Source: Acanthosepion lycidas
Taxonomy: Eukaryota; Mollusca; Cephalopoda; Sepiida; Sepiidae
Length of the DNA: 64,000 bases
Assembly (NCBI GenBank): GCA_963932145.1
Contig: OZ010586.1
Location: 51,786,169 to 51,850,168 of the forward strand
Direction: 5' to 3'
The notes below the pieces were generated by a model. The model was given only the letters and a program-made list of their open reading frames with translations. It had not been told where the DNA came from and did not search any database. Of the stretch, positions 55,901 through 64,000 are shown in pieces (positions within the stretch are counted from its first letter, which is position 1; each line of letters begins with the position of its first letter). The translations under genes and the position numbers were made by a program.

Positions 55901-58900
55901 ATATTACAATTTAATTACTAATATCACATAACTTCTATATAAACCATAAAAAATTAAATTTAATTTCAAAAATTTACAACTGGAAAAATAACCTACAGCT
56001 GAAAAAATGAAAGATGTAAACAAAAGCAAAATTTCATAAGTGCGTTGCACGTGTAAAATAATGTTAAATTCATGGGTATGCATGTGTACAAAATGGAATA
56101 AAAAAGCAGAATGAAAAAGATGTGCGGAAGAAAGTAAAAAATTGTAAAAAATTATAAATACAGTTTAAAACAAACAGCGATCAAGGAAACATCTTCTTGG
56201 GAGTTGTTTCCACAAAACAGCAGTTCATGAGAAGAAGCTACTTGATTGGAACTTACATCTCACCAATGGAATTTGAAAGGAATGGTATGGTGGGTTTCAG
56301 CTGTGAAAGTTAGAACTTGTGGAACTAAGGAATATAGTTCATCTGAGCTCATTAAATTATGGCTAATATAATGACTATATTACATTTTACCAAGCAAATA
56401 TTTGGTAAAAAATATCAGTAGAGTAGGTCAATTTGAGGGGCTGTAGAAAATTTAACCAGCAGTTTCCAGGTTGGTTTTCATTAGTTTATAATCCTTGAAT
56501 GGTCCCTCTTTTTGAAAATATATGTGGCCTTTTTTTGTGGGGCAGGGGCCACCCACTCAAAAGATATGCCTCTTTCTAGGGTTTGTTTGCAGTACTAATA
56601 ACCCAGTAAGTTGATAAGAAGCATTACTGAACAGTTCAGCATACCAGAGTTTACTATCAAATGCATAGTGTATGAAGATACAGGTCCTATGTTATCAGGA
56701 GAGAAAAGTCCCTGTATGACAAGATCTAGGGAAACTGTGTGATCCAATTCAAGTGTTTGCTGAGCTGGCCCAAACCTTTTTTGGAGAGCCTGGTATGATT
56801 GGGTTCTTTTCTAATAAGTTGAACTTGGAACAGAATCAGAAGTTAAACAGGGAGAATAAGTGGCTCTACATGAACCCAACAGTGGTACCTACAGTGATGA
56901 ACATCGTTCATATTGTCTGTGAATAGTCTTAGGACATCCTAAATAATATTGCTTCAGGATCAATGCCACTGCCCATATCAAGGTGCTGGATATAGCAGCC
57001 ATGCATATTTCTGCAGGACTCTTCACACTCCTACAAGGCTCACATGTCAGAGAAGTGGCTAACCAAGACGTTTTTATGATTATGTCACCCCTACTTCCTA
57101 GCTACCCTGATTTGAATTCCCTTGATTACTATATCTAGGACAATGTTGACAAGGAGGTTGACTAAGTGGCTCCATAATACCAAGGTAAAGGAATTGCTGA
57201 ATGCTACCATTTTGAATGAGATGACAAACATCAATTAGAATCTGCTTACTTGCATATGAAGTTGCTTACAAGCCCATTGTTGAGGCTTCTTCTTTATGTG
57301 CCATGTCCCCTCAGGACATAAACAATCATGGCTCTCTACAACTTCCTGTTTCTTGTAGTTCTTAATAAATTTTGTCTGTTTGTTTCTCTTAAACCCTGTT
57401 CTGTTATCCATTTAATCAAGATAAGTATGTTATGTCTTGTTTTTCACTGTCACTCTTGCCTTTAATTTGTTTTGAAAAATACCAGATTTTCTAAGCCTTC
57501 TTTCCTCCTTATGTGCTCAAGAAACTTCAACTGTCTCTTCCTGATGATAAAAATTAAGTTTCTTTTTTGTTTCCACTTTCTTTAAAAGTTTGTCATTGCT
57601 CACATGTTCAGTTCATGGTATACTCAGCATCCTTCTGTAGAACCACATTTCTGTTACTTCAAGTCTCTTCTTCATCTTTGAGGAGATTATTTTATAATCT
57701 TTTTCTGTTTTGCAAAGTTAGGAATATTTTTTTAAAAATATACTGAAAATCTTTGCTTTCAATTATAAAACAACCCTGTATTAATTTCATAAGTGCTTTT
57801 TCTATACAATCTGGAATCCGAAAGCAGCTTTGATTCAATCATAAAATATTCAATTTGCTCAGTTTTTACTTGTTTATTATAAAAAAATTTTAACATTTAT
57901 TAAATCTAATTTACATAGATTAAAAATTATTTTCAAGATATTCAAATGTTTATAGAAAACTTCAAGATTCAGAAAAAGATAATTATGGATGTTATAAATT
58001 GGTTACATTAATGTAATTGTATTATCATAAGTCTTTTGGAAGAAAGAAACATACCTGGTTGCCGCCAGTGTTATGGCAAAAATAAATGCTGATGCTGCCT
58101 CCCAATGTGTGTGCTAGAGTGTCCATGCACATTTTACCTTGTTTGAGCATACCTGGTGTTGGATCTTGTTGGCCAGGAATTCTGAAAAAAAAAATCTTAG
58201 ATTAATGCTGGTTTTTTAAAATTATTTCTTTAAATAAGCGTCAAAAACCTATAAGAAATATAAACCTTTTGGTAAAAATGATTAGTTCAATAAAAATAAA
58301 TTCAAAAACAAATCCTATCTTTTTAATCTTTTCCAAGATGTCCACTAAATGACTTAAATACGGAATGTCTGAAAGTAAGTTTAAAAGTGAAGAGAAATAA
58401 AAAATAATATTCAGTTGTAACATTCTGAAAAAGTTCATATGTAAATAGATGAAAATTAATTGAAAGAAGAATATTCTGAGGATAAGTTGGAACATTAATG
58501 AAAGACGAATGGAAATGAAATAAAATGCTGTATAATGATAGGATGTTTGACTGAATGATTGATATGTTTTTTATGGCTTATCAACTTTTTGTAGGTTATT
58601 TAAAGCCAGAAAATTGTAAGAATATTTTCTGAGATAATAATTTACTGATACAAGTCTGATTAATAAATCTATAGATGGAGGAGAAGGTGGGTTCATATCT
58701 TTCTCTAAGGTATTTGCACATACATGAATAGAAAGAACCCTACTGCAATTGAAACTTGGCTCACTGATTTCTTGTGCTATTTATATAGATTCAATCAACA
58801 CCAAGCTTCATTTAGGATAAATAAATACAGAAACCAGACATCGCTTTCAAAGTATTTTTGGCACTTAAAAGAATCAAATAAAACACCTACAGTAAAATGA

Positions 58901-60159
58901 AAATTAATAAGAAAAGCTAGAATATGTAGGTCATTAAATGACCCATGTCCTTTGTGCATACATGAGAAAGTATATATTCCTAAGTTTATAAAAAATAAAA
59001 ATTTACTGAATCAGAGAAATGAAATAGCTATTTTTTGCTGTAATTGTCAAAAATTTTCCTTAAATAATATTTGAAAATAAAATTAAAAAATGTGAGCTGG
59101 TAATATACATACTCATATTTGATATGAAAAAATAATTTGAAATAATGTAAGCAATTCTATTACATTTACTTGTTTTTAAAAAAGAAATATAGTCTATTAA
59201 GAATTAAGAGTAAAAATATTTTAAAATTGTAGTTAAATAAAACGTATTCTAACACAAACAAACCTAAAAAAAATCTGCAAATATAGAAGTAAGAAAAATT
59301 GCCAAAAAACTTTTTGCCATTAATAAAAAAACCCAGACGACATGCATTTAACAGATGTCAGAATTCATTGAAAAATACACCCCTACCCTCCCTAAACTTA
59401 ACCTCTTTTTCGAACGTAACTCATAACTGATACAACAATAGTTAATAAAAATGAACACACTACCGCCCTTGTCTGAATGATTGGATTTCTCTGTATCCTT
59501 TGAAACTGTAAATTATGAATTTATATGTGCGTTTAAAACTCAGTAAATTTAAAAATAAGTTATTCCAATATTTGCAAGATGAAATGGAACTAATGCTTTT
59601 AATTTAATTATATAATTAAATTTAAAGTTTTTAGCTTCCATTTTTGAATCATGGTTATTACTGTGTAGCAAAAAATCTATATTTTCAATCAATTAATTTA
59701 TAATATTTATGCCCTGTAAATTTACATTGAGCACTGTTTTGTAAAAATAAAAATAAAAAATATCAATAAGAACACCGGATTATATATCTTACTGTTCTTT
59801 CTTTTTATTTATATATACATATAGAGAGAAATATGGATTAGAGAAGAAAGCAAGATAAGAGATATCATAGAAGAGATTAAATGACAGAGGAAAGAAATTT
59901 GCAAGCCTATGCGAAACCGAAACTCTTTTTGATATAAAATAAGGAGAAAAATTAAATTAATCAGAGAAGAATGTCTGAAGTCATGTGAAAGATTTCATTT
60001 CAGTTTCTTGCGACCAGAATTGAAGTTCTTGCCAGTGTAAAATTACTTGCCAATTATATTATCATCTTATAACCAAGCATGTGGCCCTTGAAAGAATTTT
60101 CCCTCAAGAAAGCTAAGAATTTCAAACTATCTCTCTTCATCTACTTTTGAATGCATGCA

Positions 60160-60200
<41 letters not shown>

Positions 60201-62336
60201 GAAAAATATACGGAAAAAACAAACAAAAATCCTTATATGCAATTATGCTTTTTTAATGTTAATATAATGTCAACTTTGGACGTTTCGGTCTAATAAACCA
60301 TCTTCAGGACATATTCATAAAATATAATTAACATTATCAATTTAACATATATATATATATCCTTTCATTGAACAACAAACTCTATTACCTTTGTCTTAAA
60401 CATTTTTGAATATTATTTTGTGTCAGATCATATAATCTGTTGTATGAAAATTTCTGATTTATTTTCCTGAAATGAGCTACTGACACTACAAGAGTGTAAA
60501 TTCATTAATAATTTCCTCCTCCTCCTCATCATCATCGCCATCCTTCATTAACCTTTTTGGCATGAATATATCAACTGTTCATGTTAACCCCCATGCCATT
60601 ACATAGTAAAAAAATGTGTTAGTATGTTGCTCAAAGAATAGCAAACAGATTTGGAGAAGATCAGACAGAAATGAAATAGTAGGTTTTGTTTCTGAAGCAT
60701 GACACAAAATAGTACTGTCGTGTTGTGGAAGAATTTGGGAATGGCTGCCACTGATTATTGATATAACAGAAAAACAAATTCAAAACAAAACAATAAAAGA
60801 AAACTACCTTTATAAATTTAAGTAACTTCAGATAACTTACTTGAGTTCTGGGTATACATTATCCAAATACCATTTAAAAGGCTTACAATGTAACCTTTTC
60901 TTTAATTCTAATCTTTCTGAGATGCTGAAAAGAAAAGGAAAATAAACATCAATAAAATAAAATTTCAGACAATAATTTCATATCCATATTATTAGTTATT
61001 TCAAGTTTACTATCAGTTAACAAGGAGTACTTTTCATTTCAACTATTAATATAATGTCGTGGACACAGCCTGTCTCCTGGTGTAAGTGACATAAGATTGC
61101 CTGTGTTTTGCACGGGAGACTCGATCTGCATGGACTGGGTGATGTCTCATGTTTTTCTATTTGGTGACCTCTGTGACAAGAAAATTCCGCCACTGTGATA
61201 ACTATATCTTAACTCCATCTTTTTTGAGATGGGCCCACCTAAAGAGATCTTGACAGATAATGATACAGTATTTAACAGCAGGAGCTTTACAGCATTTGCT
61301 GAGAGGTGGAGTGTCAGCCTGCACTTCTGATGTGCATATGTGCCATCTGGAAATGGCATTCTTGAACAATTGCACAAATCTATAATGCAGATTGCTGCCA
61401 GAAAGCAATGCTCTATTCAATAAGTGGTTTACTGGTACAATGTTATGCCAAAGGATGATTTCTGCAGTGCAACTAGTATGAGGTCCGAGTGAAAGGTGTT
61501 GATAAGATCCCTCCACTGGAGCCTGAGTCTGAGCAAGATATGTACACGGAAGAGGATGTCATCCTAGTAAGGAGTCCACAGATGTACAAGTAGATGGAAG
61601 ACATGGACAGTGACTGGATTTGTGAATGGAATTCCATGCCATGTGAGAGACCTTTGCAATTTTTCTTATATGGTGAGCAGTTTTGTGGAAGATGAAACTG
61701 CAGCATTGAGTGACAATGAGATGTACATACCTGTAACAAAGGACGAAGATGACCATTCAACTGATGTTGATTCTAACCAAATGAATGACAGTGACAACAA
61801 CGGAGGTTGGCAGATTATGACAGGGATGCTGTAAGAAGCAAGTGAACTTGCTGAAGCACATCTTTGAAGAAGCAGCAGATATAAAAAGCTACTCTCCAGC
61901 TGCTACCTGTCTTATAGTGAATTGGGAAGTGAACATAGCCTGTCTCCCCTCCGCCATGTAAGAGACATACATGCGAGACTTAATCGAGTGATGACTGACA
62001 ATCTGTGTAGTGACCTTGCTTGATACCATAAAAGCCAGCCTTTGTTAACATGCATGGGGAGCATACTTAAAGGGATGCTGCTGTTGTAACAGAAGTGAAT
62101 TACAACAACTCAACTACATAAAAATAAGATTTTACAGTTTAGACATAATAATACTGAACATTTAAATGAATAGAATTTCTTTGACATTAGTCCATTTCTC
62201 TAGTCAGTATCAAGTAGATAGCTCTAAAATGATATAATTCTCTTTCGGTTTCAACTAATCCCTTTGCTATTTTGAAAGTCTCAGATTTCAAGATGTTTTT
62301 CTCTTAGCTTTTGGAACCAATTTAAAATCACTTGGT

Positions 62337-62371
<35 letters not shown>

Positions 62372-63843
62372 CAGAGTAAAAAAGAAAAAGAGAAAAATAA
62401 AAAGAAAGAAAGAAAAAGAAAAAGAGAGAAATAAGAGAAAGAAAACAAGAGAAATAAAAAGAAAAAGAGAAAGAAAAAAAAGAAAGAAAAAGAGAGAAAT
62501 AAAGAGAAAGCGAGAGAAATAAAGAGAAAGCGAGAGAAAGAGAAAAAGAGAGAAAGAAAAAGAGAATCAGACTTATGAATATGGAAGCAAATACAATTTA
62601 TTGTTTTTCTTTTTGAATATTTTTTTATGGCTGAAGGAATCGTAGAATTCATTCTTCTTTTGTTTTCTTTGTACTTTATGGATAGAAGAGGTTACCTATA
62701 ATATTCTCCCAATTCTGTATTTAGAAGTGTTTTACTTTTTATTTATAATTCAATATTATTAAACTATTTATATATTTACAAAAAGAATAAAAATATGATT
62801 TTACTAACAATCATTGAATAATTTTAATATTAATCTTCTGTTAAGAAAGCACAAGACCTACATTTGGGGTTGTTTTAATTGAAACCTCGATATATTCTTA
62901 AAATAACCTTGAAAACCATGTACCTTTTTATAAATATTTAGATTTTGAAATATCAGAGAAAAATAATATTCTGAAAATATGATCAATAGATATTTAAACA
63001 AACTGTTATATATCGTTTTTTGCTTGTGATGGGAGTGATATTAATGCATAAAACAGTGATGTTAAACAAAATTTATAAATTTTATACAGATGTTTCTTAA
63101 ACTAAATCTTTCACTTTTGCATTTTCTATAATCTGAAAAAACAGTATTTTCTTCAGTATTTCTATAATTTAAAAAACATGATTAGTAGTCAAGTAAATTT
63201 ACAAACATCAATTTCAATACTTAAATATATTTTTGGTATATAAGAATATTGACGCAAAAAAAGTTGAGAATTTTTTTTTTTTTTGCTCCGATAATTTAAT
63301 GTGAAAATATGCAAGAGAGAAAGTAAAATTAAACAAAATTGAAATATTTTTTCATACAAGTTTTAAAATTCTACCTCACATTAAAAATTATTGCAAATTT
63401 TTGTGACAACTACAATATTTTGTTGCTGCTTGGAGATTTCAAATATGTTTGTTGAGATGAAACCCTTGTTTCATTTACTCAAATTTTAGTGAGGAACAGA
63501 AAAGTCATTATTCTAGGAAATGTTATTATTGCCTCCCCAACAAGAACCTAAATTATATATATCTCATTTCAAATCTTATTTTCAGAATTAAAACTTCAAA
63601 TGGCTTACATGATATTTATTTTGCAATTTAAAAATACCAGAATGTGGATTGCATTTCTTAAAATAAAAAAAAAACAGAAAAAAATTTTTGTGAAAGATAA
63701 TTTTTTATTTCATATGAAAATATTTTAACAGTGTAAAAAGGAAAACTTACTCTCCATAGGCAATGTATTTAGATGATGGTACAGCACTATAATAAAATTG
63801 CTTGTATTTTCCCATCCATACTTCAGCTGCTCTCCGAGTATTC
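52086..63843 (-). CDS. GALNT2: Polypeptide N-acetylgalactosaminyltransferase, GALNT2-like, 3' portion (five exons joined)
   Basis: Minus-strand gene. Exons in transcript order are 63843-63751, 60924-60841, 58181-58055, 54907-54788 and 52241-52086. They sum to 580 nt and read as one frame of 192 residues plus TAG. The product would be a Golgi type II membrane glycosyltransferase that transfers GalNAc from UDP-GalNAc to Ser/Thr to start mucin-type O-glycans. Visible here are the end of the GT-A catalytic domain ([10 protein letters not shown]), the linker ([15 protein letters not shown]) and a C-terminal ricin B-type lectin domain. The lectin domain has three QxW motifs (QGW, QRW, QVW) and six cysteines in alpha, beta and gamma lobes. 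From memory of the family, the wording is nearest GALNT2 rather than GALNT1/13 or GALNT11. The N-terminal anchor, DxH motif and most of the catalytic domain lie right of the window. All borders are GT-AG and the phases are consistent, so this is a live gene, not a retrocopy. The ortholog name still needs a database search. Confidence 0.93.
52925..52957. repeat. (TA)n microsatellite
   Basis: (TA)16. Confidence 0.95.
53974..54335. mobile_element. TIR/tRNA-like repeat family, best full-length copy
   Basis: The left terminus GAGATGAGGTATTATGTACA, then ATTATTTACATTATTCAGAC and TATTGTCCTCATC, is mirrored at the right by GATGAAGACAATAGTCCGAA and TAATGTAAATAATGAACC. The core has a tRNA-like stretch (GTGAGTTCAATACCCGG as a B box), then GGAACAGTCTACCCCAGTGA, GAATAAAGGGTTCAG and ACCTGAAGAAGGCCGGAGCG. 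It is about 360 bp and non-coding. Confidence 0.7.
54375..54454. mobile_element. 80-bp palindromic mariner MITE (MADE1-like), copy 2
   Basis: Same element as 16608-16687 in opposite orientation, differing at about two positions (TTGGTTC for TTGGTGC; AGCAAC for AGTAAC at the centre). TA flanks both sides (54373-54374, 54455-54456). Confidence 0.92.
54788..54907 (-). CDS. GALNT2: GALNT2-like exon D: lectin beta lobe
   Basis: A 120-nt exon, exactly 40 codons, phase 0 at both ends. The acceptor is CATATTAG before 54907 and the donor is GTAAGT after 54788. It begins GWLYT, completing the alpha QxW motif, then carries HFGLCVTLP (beta lobe, CVT where GALNT2 enzymes often have CLT) and LTVCSN. It ends at NPFQ, the Gln of the second QxW motif. 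The run NNASS contains a possible N-glycosylation sequon. Confidence 0.93.
54962..54989. repeat. (TA)n microsatellite
   Basis: (TA)14. Confidence 0.95.
55095..55640 (-). pseudogene. LINE 3' end, CR1/jockey-like (copy F)
   Basis: A 118-codon minus frame (55270-55626) reads [60 protein letters not shown] and [20 protein letters not shown]. The reversed 3'-UTR signature (GCATTTCACCACAAGCAAGA, AAGGGGGGCTA) follows at 55105-55160. It is 5'-truncated. Confidence 0.8.
56165..56345 (-). mobile_element. LINE RT C-terminal fragment
   Basis: Antisense text equivalent to [13 protein letters not shown] around 56190-56230, the same block as LWKQLSRECV at 44540. Very short. Confidence 0.55.
56740..57260 (+). 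pseudogene. mariner-like transposase relic, copy M3
   Basis: Across frames: [27 protein letters not shown]-type text, [19 protein letters not shown] (about 57095-57135) and [15 protein letters not shown]-like text. [10 protein letters not shown] matches the third catalytic Asp region of mariner enzymes. No frame survives beyond 30 codons. Confidence 0.6.
57290..57700 (-). mobile_element. LINE ORF2 C-terminal tail (antisense)
   Basis: CATGGCTCTCTACAACTTCC, TTCTAAGCCTTCTTTCCTCC, TGTTCAGTTCATGGTATACTC and CATCCTTCTGTAGAACCACA match 18330-18690 in order. Confidence 0.7.
58055..58181 (-). CDS. GALNT2: GALNT2-like exon C: lectin alpha lobe
   Basis: A 127-nt exon with a polypyrimidine tract and CAG before 58181, and donor GTATGT after 58055. 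The first base completes a Lys codon; 42 codons follow, ending in phase 0. It encodes a short Pro/Gln-rich hinge, then the alpha lobe of the ricin-type domain: KMCMDTLAH in the CLD position, then FCHNTGGNQ. The GGNQ-W pattern is completed by the first codons of the next exon. The two cysteines match the disulfide pair of the family's alpha repeat. Confidence 0.93.
58655..58800 (-). mobile_element. Cephalopod-type SINE, partial
   Basis: TAGATGGAGGAGAAGGTGG, TCATATCTTTCTCTAAGG and CAATTGAAACTTGGCTC in reversed family order. Confidence 0.6.
59560..59817. repeat. Dispersed repeat shared with 24513-24711
   Basis: AAGAACACCGGATTATATATC to TTTATATATACA is a direct match. The preceding block is inverted relative to the other locus. 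Confidence 0.55.
60163..60197. repeat. (TA)n microsatellite
   Basis: (TA)17. Confidence 0.95.
60841..60924 (-). CDS. GALNT2: GALNT2-like exon B: catalytic-lectin linker
   Basis: An 84-nt exon with acceptor ...CTTTTCAG before 60924 and donor GTAAGT directly after 60841. Its first base completes an Asp codon (GA|C) from the previous exon. It then encodes [11 protein letters not shown] followed by [15 protein letters not shown] and leaves two bases (AA) for the next exon. The CKPFxWYLxNVYPE block is strongly conserved in animal GalNAc-transferases and precedes the lectin domain. Confidence 0.93.
61050..62095 (+). mobile_element. Ty3/gypsy-type LTR retrotransposon relic, internally deleted
   Basis: Between about 61055-61185 and about 61925-62095 lie related LTR-like blocks. 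Shared text is ACA(C/T)AGCCTGTCTCC, then (A)GTGA(C)ATA, GAGACTCGAT or GAGACTTAATC, and TTGGTGACCT or GTAGTGACCT. Between them is only the end of pol, an integrase core with no gag, protease or RT. The element sits antisense to the host gene within an intron. Confidence 0.7.
61215..61835 (+). pseudogene. Retroelement integrase C-terminal part, broken
   Basis: Across frames it reads [20 protein letters not shown] (61230 on), [28 protein letters not shown] (about 61330-61385), IAARKQCS and [12 protein letters not shown]. The second Asp (TDND) and the Glu (NGILE) of the integrase DDE triad are visible. A charged C-terminal tail (61610-61834) continues but is frame-shifted. It is an integrase fragment without catalytic context. 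Confidence 0.75.
62341..62566 (+). repeat. 226-bp polypurine tract (GA/AAAG)n
   Basis: (GA)14 followed by mixed GAAA/AAAAG/GAGA units with very few pyrimidines. On the opposite strand it produces a spurious Ser/Phe/Leu-rich frame. It is intronic to the GALNT2-like gene, where the transcribed RNA would be polypyrimidine. Confidence 0.95.
62567..63750. other. AT-rich intronic spacer
   Basis: A T12-type run at about 63273-63284 and other homopolymers. No gene or repeat was recognised. Confidence 0.5.
63751..63843 (-). CDS. GALNT2: GALNT2-like exon A: end of catalytic domain
   Basis: A 93-nt exon. The acceptor is ...TTTCAG before 63843 and the donor is GTAAGT at 63750 going down. It carries one leading base of a split codon, 30 full codons and two trailing bases. 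It encodes [10 protein letters not shown] followed by a Tyr-rich stretch with FYYSAVPSS and ends at YG. RRxAEVWM is a family hallmark just after the Gal/GalNAc-transferase motif of the catalytic domain. One oddity is GK after EVWM, where most family members carry an acidic DE pair. Its 5' neighbour exon is outside the window. Confidence 0.93.
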
Positions 63844-64000
63844 CTGAAATTATAAATATACAAGTTTTTTTTAAACAGATTTTTCTGTCTTACAAATTTT
63901 TTTGCAATCAAGTTGTCTACCTTAGAAAATATCTTACAAGTGTACAAATGAAAGGGAGACAACTTAATCGCTGATTATGTTATCGAATATCGAAATAAAA

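Larger units (their letters stand above)
54908..58054 (-). other. GALNT2-like intron (D-C)
   Basis: A 3,147-bp intron carrying (TA)14 at 54962-54989, two antisense LINE 3' ends, a decayed mariner relic and an antisense LINE tail. Confidence 0.8.
58182..60840 (-). other. GALNT2-like intron (C-B)
   Basis: A 2,659-bp intron with a SINE part (58655), the 59560-59817 dispersed repeat and (TA)n at 60163-60197. The rest is AT-rich. Confidence 0.8.
60925..63750 (-). other. GALNT2-like intron (B-A)
   Basis: A 2,826-bp intron that contains the Ty3/gypsy relic (61050-62095) and the polypurine tract (62341-62566). The remainder is AT-rich with no recognised feature. Confidence 0.8.

Noticed and set aside
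62281-62652. 123-codon Ser/Phe/Leu-rich frame
   Set aside because: Antisense reading of the polypurine tract; low-complexity artefact.

Overview
This is a eukaryotic, AT-rich, intron- and repeat-dominated window. Long (TA)n tracts, several tRNA-derived SINE families, molluscan-looking LINE families, Penelope-like elements, Tc1/mariner relics and a multi-exon animal gene point to a metazoan, most likely a cephalopod mollusc (octopus-like). That placement rests on remembered repeat families, not on a search. No bacterial-type operons, CRISPR arrays or authentic rRNA/tRNA genes were seen.

The one host gene I can support is on the minus strand between about 52.1 and 63.8 kb. It is the 3' part of a polypeptide N-acetylgalactosaminyltransferase, closest to GALNT2. 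Five exons (63751-63843, 60841-60924, 58055-58181, 54788-54907, 52086-52241) have GT/AG borders and compatible phases. They join into 192 residues of uninterrupted frame: the end of the catalytic domain, the linker and a complete three-lobed ricin-type lectin domain with its stop codon. The upstream exons lie beyond the right edge. Introns are 2.5-3.2 kb and carry transposon debris.

Positions 1-52 kb look intergenic (or deep intronic for an unseen gene) and are built from mobile-element relics. In order: a short Helitron-like element (866-1636); a LINE split by a ~1 kb insert carrying a CCAAT-box cluster (2.2-3.85 kb); a Penelope-like element with inverted arms and a GIY-YIG domain (6.6-8.1 kb); LINE 3' ends sharing one 3'-UTR signature (8.6, 16.1, 20.3, 22.5, 43-44.7, 55.1, 56.2 kb); a 136-bp hairpin inside (TA)n (15.9 kb); 80-bp palindromic mariner MITEs (16.6 and 54.4 kb); a near full-length dead Tc1 element with a SINE nested in it (25.1-27.4 kb); a mariner relic split by a LINE with an inverted 5' end (35.35-38.57 kb); a piggyBac fragment (32.5 kb); SINEs throughout; and a collapsed Ty3/gypsy element (61.05-62.1 kb).

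No element appears intact or autonomous. The most notable signals are the nested, 5'-inverted LINE, the MADE1-like 80-bp palindromes, a recurring family that combines terminal inverted repeats with a tRNA-like core, and the repeated coupling of (TA)n tracts to Penelope-derived sequence.
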